NCBI RefSeq assembly: GCF_000150275.1 | Contig: NW_002060951.1 | Coordinates: 638,328 to 702,327 of the forward strand | Reading direction: 5' to 3' | Source of the DNA: Trichoplax adhaerens | Lineage: Eukaryota > Placozoa > Uniplacotomia > Trichoplacea > Trichoplacidae | Length of the DNA stretch: 64,000 nt | Shown: positions 1 through 12,387 of the stretch, in pieces | Numbering within the stretch: the first letter of the stretch is position 1 | Layout: each line of letters begins with the position of its first letter | Position numbers and translations under genes: made by a program | Notes under the pieces: model-generated | What the model saw: only the letters and a program-made list of their open reading frames with translations | The model's database searches: none | What the model was told of the DNA's origin: nothing

Positions 1-887
1 TGATAATAGGATGGTAGAAATGAGATAAAAATAGAAGTTGTTAGCAGTTAATTAACTGTAGGTTTATAAGGTGTGTTAATCTCTAAAAATTGAGCTGTAT
101 ATGGACGAAGGTTAAGCGCCTTAACACCTGATAGCTTGTAGCTATCTAAGTCTGAGAATATCGACATGTATATTTAGTAATGGTATTATACTAATTAATG
201 TAACTTGTAAAGCATGAATTCTCACTCGTTAATATTGGAATTCACTGTTGAAACCTATTTAAGCGCGCATGTTTGTAGAATAAAGTAAGTAATTGCTCAA
301 GAAACGGCAAGACTCATATCGTGAAGAATAGTGTAATAATTAGTCATTTGTCTGTGGAGATCAGCCGAGAAATCGAGTTCTCAAATACTTCTCTCATAGA
401 AACTGAAAGTACTGGGAGAAATAGCCCAAGTTTTAAGTAATTACACTAGAGTTCTTTACTTTCCTTTGCCACAAGTGAGGGTTGTGACAATATTACACTT
501 TAGGTCATTTTTTTCAATTTTCTTAGTATGACAACTGAGAAAATACCCTGATACTTTAACTATCTTCAATCTACGTACAAAGGTATCAGAAGATCTCTTT
601 CATAGATGGTCAGTATGAAGGCAGATACTATGGTAATTAATATCTTGCCAAACCTACAGTTGAATTGTGAGCATTTGCTATCAATATCGCTACTGGGTTC
701 TAAGTTGTTGCAACAATGGTTCTTAAATTAACCATTTATAATTTTTTGAACATTAATTTTAATCTATGCTAGAGAGAAAAATCATTATTTTGCAAATGTC
801 AATCCTGTAAATTACTTCACAAATTCAACTGAGGCAAGTATAAATAACGCAGTATTCTAATCGGGATGTAAGTCTAAAAAGCTACAA

Positions 888-907
888 GATCCTCTGTTAA
901 GAGGATC
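888..907. repeat. perfect 8-bp inverted repeat, 4-nt loop
   Basis: GATCCTCT and AGAGGATC are exact reverse complements separated by GTTA. No coding context or run of T follows it, so no function is proposed. Confidence 0.6.
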
Positions 908-3857
908 GTGTATTAATAGAAATCAAAACTAAATCATCAAACTAAATTAATACGTGAATACTGTAGCATACATTATGTGTATCAATACTAGTAGTATTTT
1001 CATGACATAGCACTCTATTCTCACTGATTTATGTTCATACTAAGTTTAAGAAGACATTTGGTGAGATGGTATTACGAATACTAACTATCAGTATCTATCA
1101 CTGATCGCGTATGGTTAGTTGAGCTAACAATTACGGAACGATAGTGCTTTATCTTCTACTTTATTATTTTGCCTACAGCTAAATAAGTAGAAAATGATTT
1201 TATTAGAATTAAAATTTAATGAGTAAACATTTCTTCTAGCCGTTATATAATTTTAAAAATGATGCGGCAGTTGAAAGTTGTTTCCTTGATTGTAACGTTT
1301 GATAAGTCTAATTTTACCGTACAACCGGGAATAGCTATATAACAACTGACAAAGAGTGCCTAGTTTTATTTCAGTTTGCACCTGTAAGTATTTCTTTGTG
1401 GCCTTTAACTATGACCGTGCATTAAATTGAGTGCTTTAGAGGAATGCAGACAATGCTAATTGCTTCATTAACACTAAAAGCTGGCATATGCTGTGTGAGT
1501 ACTAAACTGACAAACTCAACGAACACTTTCAATAGCTTGCTAAAGTAATAATGAAGGAAAAGTCCAGCTGACATATGAGGATATTGTTTATCTTTGATTG
1601 AAAGAATATTGATGTATATCTTTATTAAGAGTTCCAGGGTATTTCTAGATTACTATAGGTGTGATAGCTAGATAAAAATGTTATTATGGAATATTCTAGA
1701 AGCCTCTTTCTGCACACGTTTCATTATGAGTCTTAAGTAATCTATTTGTTTGATAATTCGCATAACTTGCTGCTAGGACAATGAGCATTTATTTTAAAAA
1801 TATTATCGCAAAAACAACTATATTTCTGGTATCATACGTTTCGGGAATCTTTCAGATTTACAATAGAAATAGTTATATTTAGTCGCTAGTTTTACTCATT
1901 ATAGTATCAAAATATCTTCTAGGCAGTCTACACAACGCAAAACAATTCATTTATGTACTGTTGCTATATTTATAAAAAATCTACTTGATTTAAATTATTG
2001 ATAGACTATTCGGTGCTGCCTAATATCAAAATTTTCAAATCTTTTAGCTTTCCAGGATTTAATATAACCAAAATTTTATTTACGTAGGACTATACAGTCA
2101 GATACGTGAATCTAATTTAATCCAATAATAGAAGAAAAAAGTATCTGCATATTATAATTGTAGAGGATTTCACTATACAATCCATTTTGATGTTTAACAG
2201 GCACAACTGCCTGGCAATATCAATGAAGCCCTTTCTCAATTTGAATCATCTTTCAAAGTTATGGTCTTAAATAGTTTGAAATTTTCACTGCTACCAGCTG
2301 TAAAGTGTAATAGTATTTTAACAAATGTAATCATTTTTATAATATCAACAAAAGCTAGAAAACGATCCCAAGAGAATGTGCTCCGTAAATAAGATTGTAA
2401 ACATAGGATAGTTTACGGCATTTAGTACTAATATCTAATGAATATTAGTAGTAGATTGAGTCTACTACAGTGTTACTGGTTGTGAACACCATATCGTACG
2501 AAATAATTTAAGTAATAGTCAGGTTAAGTATAGAATTTTAAGCGATCAAAGTAATTTTTCGATCAAAAAGAAATTTTTTTAAAGTATTCCATTTCAGTAC
2601 TTCAAAAAGTTGATAATTTTACGATCAAAGTTACCGGTAATGTGTTAAATTTAATTATTATAACGTGCGTGATGCACGAATTACCATAAATTTTGAGAAG
2701 TATTTCTCAGTAGACATTGGAAACAGCGCATTATAGAAAATAGTACCTTACGTTCATTTTTCCATCATAATGCTGTTATGAGTAATTTTTAAGCAATGAA
2801 GATCGTGAACAGGTCTCTATTACCAATTTATTTATAGCACTATCACTATAAGCTGTTATGAAATAATTATAGTAAAGATTTGCAATATTTACAGCGTTTT
2901 ATATGAATGAAATCTTTACTCTATAGTTTACTAGCTTATCCTACATTAAAGAGATATGACAATAAATGAGTGTGAGCAAATCCGCGAATTTAGTGCCTTT
3001 TTTCTAAAATGGTGAAGACTACAATGGCTAGCTTTGTAATTATTGCAATAATTCGTTCAATGATATCCATTTATGTGAATTTTATAATTCAATTACTAGC
3101 CTTGCCCCTTCAACTCTATTTACTTAAACTATTAGAAGTTTCATATGATAACAACGGATGTCTTACTCTAAAAGGATAAAAAGAATAAGCCAAAGTAATC
3201 AATTCCGGTAAAAGTTGTTCAGAAAAAAATTTAGATATACTAAGATATTTCTATTACCACTTTGGAAAGAGTCGATCCTAATAAATTAAAAATACGTATT
3301 ATGGTGGTATAGTCTCTGTGAGTGCGCAAAGCGATAGACTGAAATGTTGGCACTTATGATATAGTTTAGAAAAACATAATATAGATCCTAATATTTCAAC
3401 AATGGCAAACAGGTATTGGATCCCTTAATTAAACAGAAATAAATGAGCACATATTTAGAATAATAATTCATTGTAGTAAAATTAATGATATTAATATGCT
3501 TGTCTGCTAGTTAATTACTATATGCATAAAAATAGTCATTTGCAACGTTAGAATTTGTAAACGTGACTTCATCTATAGTCTTATAATTTGTTTCTTAAAT
3601 TAATTAATTTCAAATCCCCAAATTTTGAAACTTGCGACACAGGTATTTACAATTTCAAATTCCAAGATTAATGAGACGTTTGTGATCAATGAATAAAAGA
3701 TCAATTTAAAAGAATGTCTATGTCTTTCTATGTTGTTACTCTGAATATGACACAAATAAAACTAATCGATCAAGGGTAATCTAGGAAATATCTCAAATAG
3801 CTTCATACGATAATTACTTTAACCTTCACTGCTACCTAAAATAATAATATAATGTAG

Positions 3858-3999
3858 GACAATATGTCTTTGGATAAAAAGTAAGGATACGACAAATAAA
3901 GAGAAAATAACGTTCGACAATGTCTTTGGATAATAAAACAATTGCATAACTAACACACTTAAAATGATACTGGGCAATATGCCTTCTGACCAAAGAATA
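3858..3999. repeat. degenerate tandem repeat, three copies
   Basis: Three similar segments lie about 55-60 bp apart. The first two share GACAAT(AT)GTCTTTGGATAA, and the third reads GGGCAATATGCCTTCTGACCAAAG. They appear to be an old local duplication in non-coding DNA. Confidence 0.45.
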
Positions 4000-4068
4000 A
4001 GGGTATTATTAATTTGAAATTGCTGTGCGATATATTATCCCCTAATTTATGCTACAATACTGTAATTG

Positions 4069-4088
4069 TATATATATATATATATATA
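4069..4088. repeat. (TA)10 microsatellite
   Basis: Ten uninterrupted TA dinucleotides, flanked by TG on the left and CACAG on the right. Confidence 0.9.
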
Positions 4089-6737
4089 CACAGTAATATT
4101 TAGAATTTTTTCATAGAATATCCTCAAAAAGAGGTGCATAGATTTATTGAAAAGCGACTGAAGAACTGTTTACAAGCCATAGATACTGATGGAATCTTAG
4201 TTAAATTGATTGATGCATGAAGTTTATTTTATCGATATTTACTAATACGAGTAGTGCCGTAACTGACGAATGCTTACTGAAGTGGGTGAAAATAGTGTAC
4301 TTATAGCATTATAGACACTAAGCTTTATCTGATATAGTTTATGTTCTTGCTGTAGTTACCATACTGCAATGATAAGAGAAAATATAGAAGAAAGTGACTC
4401 TATTTCTATAAATTATAATCAACTATGACCATTAAAACTGTCTTCTTGCCATTGAGATTTGAAATTAAGCCTTCAACTTGGAGGATATTATGATTTCTCA
4501 CCCTTCGCTAGCAGATAAAATAGTAATGACTAAGAACGAACTAACAAGTATAATTTTAAGTATTTGCCATTAGACTCACGGAAAGAGATATTACCAGATT
4601 ATCTACGTTCCTGCACTAGAATTCTAATTTTAATATTCAACATTTTAGTTTGCATTAATAGAAGTAAACTTAGGAGTTAATGCTTAGATAGATTTCAATA
4701 TTACTGGTGCTACTGTACTAATCGTACAAATTTAACATTTGAACAAATCCTTTATTAATTCAGCACGCAAATCCGCACCGAAAAAATATAACCAGTATTT
4801 ACAATATGCATCAGTGATTATGCGTCGGTATATATTGACTTCTACCTTCTGTTGTCATAAAATTACTGTAAAATATAACTTATAAAGAATTACTTCGTTG
4901 AATTGGAGGTGTATTTTCATAGCAGAGATAAATTAAAAAAATTTAATACGATATCTCTGTCTGCGAAGTGGTAGGGTATTGTGTTATATTATTTATTTAT
5001 TTACGATTTACTTTCTTGATTGTCGCATTATATTTTTTGCCTATCAAGGTTTGTTTGTCATGGATTTAATTGTCAATTCAGAGTTAAAGTCGATATTATG
5101 AATATTACGCAATCTAAAAAAATACTGCAGTCGACTTTAGTCGTCTATTGTACATAGTATGCCATATATATTAATTATATACGATTAATTGCGTTCATAA
5201 CACTGCTGCTGTAGTGGTAGTTTGCGGTAATTTAGCAACGAATAGTAACGATAATCATGCATGATTAGTGGCAATATATGGCTAGAACAGTGCAAGATCG
5301 CTAATATTTAAGTACGTTAAGAGGAAATTTACCTGCATAGCCTGTGATTGAGTCTACATTATATCACCAATGTACGATAATTGTGTTTTATAAAGCTCGA
5401 ATACTTTAATACAAAATCAGAGTTGTTAGTATTATAATAAAATCATTGATATTATTGCAAAGTCCAGTACACAGTAGACGATTTGATGCTCGTGATAATT
5501 CTCCGGAATAATTTGAAAAGTTATCTGGGTAGCTTGTATTCAAGCCTACAGTATCGTATGGTAGCAACCTTTGTAGTATTTTAATAATTATAAACGTTTG
5601 TTATGGTTAACTCCAACACTGTTATACCAAATTGAAGTTGCTATTGCTGCAAGAAATCCGCGATATTTATTTCGATATATCGTTCTGTATAATCGATCTA
5701 CTACTCATGCTACCTTGCAGGTCTACTCTGTCTAGCTTGGTCAGGCATTATACAGCTTAAACATCATCTTACACAGCAAATGGAGTACTACAGTATACAT
5801 GCTTCTTTCATTTAGAAATTTGCTACGGTATCTTTAAGATATTTTTCTTGGCCGAACCAATGAAAGATGAATTCTATAGTACGCCTAGTATCTGTCTAGT
5901 GCGCTAGTAGAAATCATAAATATTGAGTATACAGCAGCACTGTATTACGTGTAAGTTCCTAAATATTATAATTTATATACAAGCACCTACATAATATGCG
6001 TTGTGAATTCCTCGTAGAATATTACACTCTAGAGTTCGACTAGTACAGTACTTGTAAGAGACAGGGAAAGCATTCTCAGTTTAATACTTCGTAAGGCTTC
6101 TAATAGCGCTTTAACGACGGCTTTGTAAAGAAATTTCAATTCCATAAAACTTTCTACATTTTTATGGTATATTATAAACCGTTATTAATGTTACTGTAGT
6201 CTTATTGCTAATTTGCTTGATAAATATTTCTATGGATACTTAAAATATTTTAAATATCGATTTTGCTATTCTACACATGCAAACTCTACGATTGATTTAT
6301 AGGTGTTATTCTACAATTTCAATCATTTAAGTGCAGTAAGAGTGTTATGAGTCTTATAATCCGATACCGGCGTCCTTTCTATTGATTATTGTTATGAACC
6401 TGCTTGAGTTACTATGTTCAATTAAGCTGTATATGATACTTAATGTATTTCCTTTTTTATTAATAAAATGTAGGTTATTAACTTAAACTTGTGAAACAGT
6501 AAACAATTCTGACTACATTAACAGGATGAATTGCACTTGGGATAGTGCCAATGGTCCACTAAGAAATAGAAAACTATGTCATCTTTTAATAGAAAAACTA
6601 CCGTAACTTCAGGAAATAAAGGATGTACAAGTAATAAATAACAATAGATCATTAAAAGGAAATCAAAAATGGAACTTAGGGAAAAACTTACCACTATCAG
6701 GATATTTTAGAGACTTTTCGTTAGCGGTATCCACTCC

Positions 6738-7356
6738 CGTCATGAAAGTAATCCTCGTGGTGTATACTTTATTTCTATGTACGTTCTATATATGTTTATA
6801 TCTCAGAAATTTTTTACGGTCTCCTTATTTGTAATTTTAGTGGTTAACAGTTGATATCCTCAAGTTAGAATTAAATAGACTAAAATAGTAATTGCCAACC
6901 AGCTAAACTAGATTATATCTATCACGCCCAAAGTTATTAAGGTTCAAAGTACAATTCCTAAGTTTAGAGGAAATGTCTTAGTAGGATAGCTTTATATGTA
7001 TCTGTTAAACTATTAATAAGCCATGATTATCTTTATACTGCTACAGTAAATTTAATAGGATTGGACTTTATCTAATCTGTACAGATATAATCTCTTTATG
7101 GCATTAATTTGGTTAATTTCTAATAGACGAGGACTTTTGTAGTTCAACCGGTTTTAGGAACCGAAACCTGTATAAACGGCGAGTTCGCCGACAATAAATT
7201 AGATTGTGATTTTCTAGTAAGTTTTGAAGGTTTTATTGTATTAAACCCTTCTATCTGGGAATACTAATTATCTGGTATTCAGAATAATAGTAATATAGGA
7301 TAGAAATCACTCTCTCAAACCTTGCTGCAAGTTAGGGCTATTCATAGCTCGTGACA
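6738..7356 (+). mobile_element. solo LTR, family B, copy 1
   Basis: This is a 619-bp unit flanked by the 5-bp direct repeat ACTCC (6733-6737 and 7357-7361), the duplication expected from an LTR-retrotransposon integrase. The right end is GTGACA. The left end reads CGTCATG, so the canonical TG has probably decayed to CG. A TATAAA box lies at 7171-7176, followed by a small GGCGA/TCGCC hairpin, which fits a U3/R promoter read on the plus strand. The left 280 bp match, inverted and closely, the unit at 51610-52230, so this is a dispersed family. No internal gag or pol remains, which makes it a solo LTR left by recombination. Confidence 0.8.
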
Positions 7357-7361
7357 ACTCC

Positions 7362-9908
7362 CGATTAATTATATTCAATATAGCTCCATGAAATATTTTA
7401 TAATATTTGCATCAGACAAGTCTTCGATAACGTATACTTAAGCAATAAGCTATATAATATCAACAGCTAATTGCTTACTGGCATCAGTATGCAAATAGAT
7501 TACCAAGAAATTGATTTACAAGCTACAATACGCGTTACTCGATATAAAAGTGAATGGCGACAAAATTGAAATTTACTACGGTGTGCATTGGTTACTCGCC
7601 AGTAATTTTTCTTTTCTTTGTTTTTGGAAGTAAAACATGAGATATGCAATGCGCTATAGGTACGTGATGATGAACATGAGAAAAAGAATTATTAATATAG
7701 ATTACCATAGCCTTATGTTTCTGGTCTTCTATGCCATGTATTGTATTTTGAAAGTGTTAAGAATGATATCAAAAAAAAACTTAAAAATTATAGAATAGAA
7801 GGCTTCAACTGTTAACGACGTATTAGTATATTGCGATTAAACCACTTTATATGAATGAAAATCCTCTACAACGCTGCAGCTGCTGCTTGTCCCCTGTAAA
7901 TAATTTACTCTTATTGATTTTAAATGTATTGAACGCTTGATCGAATATTTCAAATTGTAATTAAATAATTAATCAGCGTCTTACAAACTTGTTTAGAAAG
8001 GGACCTTTACAAATAAATTGAAATGAAATTCCTCCACTATTTTAGAAAATACATCTTAAAACTTAGTATTCTAATGCCTATAAATAAATCTGTGTGATTG
8101 CACATAATTTAACTTTTGGTATGAATGTCTAAAATTAAGGAAGAGTTAGTAAGGCATAGATCAGTTGCTAATTTTAGCATACGCCATAATCCTGGTTTGT
8201 GCAGTACAGTAAAGTATAGCTGAATTTAGCCTCTGTAAGATAAAGAGATAATACATAAGAATTTCCTGTAGGCAGTCCCTTTTATAAATAGCTAGCATAT
8301 TTATTGAGATAGAAATTTAGATATTTTAATCTACTTAAAAATTTTCGCCGTGATGATTAGTAAAAACTTAGTATCAATTTAATGATGGTTTATGCATAGG
8401 CAGATTTGCTGATTTTTCTTGAAGGGAATTTATGAGAGTAAGCGATTTAGAATTTCTAGCACGATATTGAAGCCAGATTTTATAATACCGCACAACCAGT
8501 AGGGTACTTTCTGTCTAGTTAAATCATTTTAACTTAGTGTTGTAACTCATCCTATACGAAAAATGTCCGAAAAGAGCGTTATTTATTTTTCTAATGCGAT
8601 TGATTTGTTTCAAAATATTGCTATTACTCTCTACATAGAATAGGGTCAATATCTCATATAGCCTTATTACGTATTGTACAAATCATCTTCTTGAAGGAGA
8701 AAAGCGTATCAGGTGTTATAATGACCCGGAAATAAAGGTCAAAATGCTACTGTACTTAATGACTAAAACCATTTTTTGTCTTTCTTTGCGGTACAGTTCA
8801 TGGTATTCTACAGTATATCATGATCTTAGTTATTAAATAACACTATACTAACAGATGTTACTTCTCGTAGATCTTGTCATCATTGGTTATATATTGCTAT
8901 GATTCCATAGGTTATAAAAAACATAATATTAGCAGACTGCGGCTTATATGATGAAACGGCACACTTTTAATGTTCGGGCTATGTATTAGTTATTTTCGAG
9001 ATTAATCGCTCATATAAACTGTATATGTTCATATACGAGTACAAGTTCATTCGGTCAAAAAATTATATTTGTTGTAAAAATTCGAACGGTTAACCTATTG
9101 GTAGATAGGCTATTGCAGTACACTTTTAGAAAACTTCAGCAATGTTATGTAAAAATTCGCGAACGAAATTTTTATCGCAGCTTCATAATCTTATTCTGTT
9201 TGATACTGTTGCCATAATTCAAAACGATATTACTTAGGACAGTTGAAACTCCGCTGCGAAGATACTGGTAGTTCTAGCTCGATACGACAGTCTTTTAATT
9301 GTTTAAGTACGACTATCTTTATCACTACAGATACACTGTGTAGGCATATTGGCTATAAATTCTGCTTCATACTGAAGCAGGCTTAGAGTCTACTAAAAGT
9401 TCTCAAAGAAAGTTGTAAAATTATTAATATTTTTTATCAAATTCTAAAAAGAAAGGTCTATCTATTAGTGCTGGCCACCTTCGATAGAATTTCATAGATA
9501 GAATTCTATATAGCCTCAGAAATTTCCATTCTTTACTTTCATTTTTGGATAGAAGGGTAAGCAAAATAACTGCATGAAATAATACAAGCGTGCCTATCGT
9601 ACATTTATGAGATAATTCCATATTATTATATAAAAGCTGAACAAACAATCAATGTACGATAGTTCATGCAATCATGTTGCTTATAGCAGCAGAATGTTCT
9701 ATAAAGACATTAAATCGACGTATAGTATGTAACAAAATATTATCAATGAGATTATAGATACAATATAAATTTTCTACCAGGATTAGACCATTCAAAGAAG
9801 GATTGGATAATTATGATTATCGCTATGTAGCATCATAAAACGTATTGCTTAAGTACCGATATAGAACTGAATTTAAATGCGTAGTGTAACTGGCTAAATT
9901 GATAAATA
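7362..9908. other. intergenic AT-rich DNA
   Basis: No supported gene. The small minus-strand frame at 9424-9648 has random-looking composition and no family features. Confidence 0.5.
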
Positions 9909-9913
9909 TAGTA

Positions 9914-10544
9914 TGTCACAAAACAACTTTGCAACAAGATAACGTAATATACGATCAATAAGTCAATTCCTCGAACTACGTATCAAGGAACGATATCTGC
10001 ACTATCACAAACACTTTTGCTCTACTAGCAGACTACACAAAGACTTAAACGCCTCGTATTTTACGTTAAACGCTAAGTTTGAGAATCCTACTTTATTTCA
10101 CGATATACTGCATTTATATACTATTCCTCAATAGTTCATGAGTTATAGTTAATACAATTAACATTAGAATCATTTACTGAATTAGATATTAATTTTAGCT
10201 ACTGCTCCCTTAATGCAGACAACAGTATTTACGAACATAGACATGTAATGACTAATACAGAATAGTCATATTGCGATATGTCCTATCACGGAACATTTCC
10301 AAGATAATTTACAATCTACCATAAGTAAATTACAATCACAATGATTGGAACTGTAAGTAGATGATTTGCATTCCCTGTTATAACTATTAATTTCAGTATG
10401 TGTATAAATGTCACTATCATAAAAAGTCAGTGCTATATTAAAATACAGTATATCCAAATTAGAAGTTAACTAAATAAGGATAGGCTAACAGAATTATCCT
10501 AACATAGATGTTTCTACTCTAATACAGTACATAACACTGTCACA
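9914..10544 (-). mobile_element. solo LTR, family A, copy 1 (inverted)
   Basis: This is a 631-bp unit flanked by the direct repeat TAGTA (9909-9913 and 10545-10549). Its ends read TGTCACAAAAC on the left and CACTGTCACA on the right, so the canonical TG...CA termini are present. On the minus strand it carries a TATA box (TTTATATA on plus at 10113-10120) and an AATAAA signal (TTTATT on plus at 10092-10097). It is well over 90 percent identical by eye to the reverse complement of 14583-15213. A 63-codon TTG-initiated frame shared by both copies lies in U3 and is not considered a gene. No internal retroelement sequence remains. Confidence 0.88.
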
Positions 10545-10549
10545 TAGTA

Positions 10550-11187
10550 TCAATTAATTATTAGAAAATCTTGTACTACATGAATCGGGCACCATTTTAT
10601 ATTCAGTACCGTACTATGTAGATGTTCCTCTCCTAATATTATAATTATCAAAGAAATCTCTTAATGACTAATTCAATAACAAACGTCAATTCTATGTTCG
10701 ATAAGCGTATGTGTGATATAACCGATCACGAAAATCCAAAATTTGTAGAAAATTGAAACTTTATTAGATCCTATGCAAAGATAATATATGCACGGCTCTA
10801 CTCTAGCGGAATACAACTACTAAATACTTCTAGAAAGGACTACTAGAATAATCTTGGTTGCTAGTTTATAAACTTTTCGTACCATTCGCAGCTACAATCG
10901 GCAAAGCAACATTCTACCATATTTTATAGATATTCAGATTATTATTAGCAAAAACGTTTTACAGCAGACCTTCACTAATCCAATATGGAAATTACTACAG
11001 TATTCACGTAGATATTATTTCTACCAGTCAGAGTGCAACGAACTAGCCCTATCCTAATATATGATTTATAGTTCTATTTTACCTCTAATCTTAATAGTAA
11101 CTTGACACCCTACTGACATCATACTAAACATGGCTAATAGTCTGCAATCCTAATACGATGTTACGTTACAGTACGATATTGATGTAT
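10550..11187. other. intergenic DNA between LTR and GPCR 1
   Basis: AT-rich spacer downstream of GPCR 1. I see no gene in it. Confidence 0.5.
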
Positions 11188-11193
11188 TTTATT
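11188..11193 (-). promoter_or_regulatory. polyadenylation signal of GPCR 1
   Basis: AATAAA on the minus strand (TTTATT on plus), about 28 nt beyond the stop codon of the receptor gene. This is a canonical hexamer at a plausible position for a very short 3' UTR. Confidence 0.5.
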
Positions 11194-11220
11194 GATTGAT
11201 TATTCCTGCTGTGATTTTCT

Positions 11221-12387
11221 TCATTTTGCAATGTAAGCATTTTTCTTGGTCATAACGGTGCTAAAGCGGGAAAAAGATGACTCCAAGTGACGAGTTTGCA
11301 TCAATTGACGCTTTCTATGAAATAACTGCTCGATTGCATGTTTAAAACAGGGATTGAAAGTGAGACAGATTAAAGTATTAAAAAATGCGAAGAGATACAT
11401 TAATGCCAGTAAGATATGTCTAACAATTATAATTTGATGTATGATATTTTGTTGAACGAGAGATATCTTGTTCGTTGTAGGTACGGTAATAACTTCAAAG
11501 TAGAGCAGTAATTGAAATAGAAAATAAGGAAACCATGTTAAAAAGAACACTACAACAATAGCTGCACTCATTAAAACCAACTGTTTCTTTGCACGGTTTA
11601 TTTCTTTGCATTCTACTTTTTCTAGAGAATCTCTTTGATCTATTTCTATATTTTCACTTGCTAATGAGAAGATATTAGGAGTTGACTGAGTTACTGCATT
11701 AACTTTACGAATGGCACTGCCGATAAACCTTTGCCAAGTGATTATCAGAATTAAGGGTATAAAAAATACGAGTAATACGGTGATCATCATAAATATTTGC
11801 TTTGAGACCAAGGGAAATCGGTTTTCATCATATATACATAGTTGCGAATTGTTAGGAAGGCGGTAAAGAATGATTAAATTGCCATATGGTATAGCATAGG
11901 TAATACCCAAAAGCCAAACTATGATGATATAATAGATTGCCATTCTGGGTTTTAGCGTTAACCAACCAGACTTGCATATTATACGAAATCTTGCATAACA
12001 AATACCAACAATGCTGTAAGCGACTACAAAAACGGCGATTATTAAGATGGAACCTAAAGCCTGACATAAAAATTGTCCGTATGGCCATTTGCCTTGAAAG
12101 ATTATATCACGTAATGTAGACAGTAAGCCAACAACAACTAGGAACAACGATGACCAGGATAAGTTAGCCACCAAAAGATTTGTAAAGTTTAACAATTTTC
12201 TATTCTTGCATAGGATACATGTCATGAAAATAGTACCCAAAAATGAAAATAAAAATGATATAAAAACAATTACAATACGAAATGCATTGATTTGGTTGCC
12301 ATATGGATCCAGTAATGGCATTGTTATATTATCGGTAAGACTATTCGTTGACGGAGATTGGCTTACGTTAAAGGAGCTATTTGCCAT
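11221..12387 (-). CDS. rhodopsin-like (class A) G protein-coupled receptor, divergent family, GPCR 1
   Basis: Intronless gene for a 388-residue seven-helix plasma-membrane receptor; the ligand is unknown. The extracellular N-terminus (1-35) has N-glycosylation sequons NSS, NVS and NIT. Helices lie near residues 36-60, 70-92, 108-130, 150-170, 198-222, 268-294 and 320-344. Class A landmarks are the C108/C184 disulfide pair, W158 in TM4 and TWFP (284-287) in TM6 in place of CWxP. Unusual points: NLSWSSL in TM2 puts Ser where the sodium-site Asp normally sits. The DRY motif reads ARF (132-134), keeping only the Arg. NPxxY reads NTLIC (337-341), so the Pro and Tyr are missing. An FNPCF segment follows at the start of helix 8, and the tail is basic and Ser-rich. 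The start is supported by GCAAAATGG (A at -3, G at +4). Its closest relative here is the receptor at 26583-27686. It is flanked by inverted solo LTRs. The class is clear; ligand and coupling cannot be read from the sequence. Confidence 0.93.
   Translation of the reverse strand: MANSSFNVSQSPSTNSLTDNITMPLLDPYGNQINAFRIVIVFISFLFSFLGTIFMTCILCKNRKLLNFTNLLVANLSWSSLFLVVVGLLSTLRDIIFQGKWPYGQFLCQALGSILIIAVFVVAYSIVGICYARFRIICKSGWLTLKPRMAIYYIIIVWLLGITYAIPYGNLIILYRLPNNSQLCIYDENRFPLVSKQIFMMITVLLVFFIPLILIITWQRFIGSAIRKVNAVTQSTPNIFSLASENIEIDQRDSLEKVECKEINRAKKQLVLMSAAIVVVFFLTWFPYFLFQLLLYFEVITVPTTNKISLVQQNIIHQIIIVRHILLALMYLFAFFNTLICLTFNPCFKHAIEQLFHRKRQLMQTRHLESSFSRFSTVMTKKNAYIAK

Larger units (their letters stand above)
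1..6732. other. intergenic AT-rich DNA
   Basis: No open frame of useful length and no recognisable exon chain is visible on either strand. Small structures inside it (an 8-bp hairpin at 888-907, a degenerate tandem repeat near 3.9 kb and a TA microsatellite at 4069-4088) are listed separately. Short, poorly conserved exons could be missed by eye. Confidence 0.5.

Noticed and set aside
10266-10457. 63-codon minus frame, with a near-identical plus copy at 14670-14861
   Set aside because: Both copies start with TTG and lie in the U3 part of the two family A LTRs. They are alike because the LTRs are copies, not because a protein is conserved.
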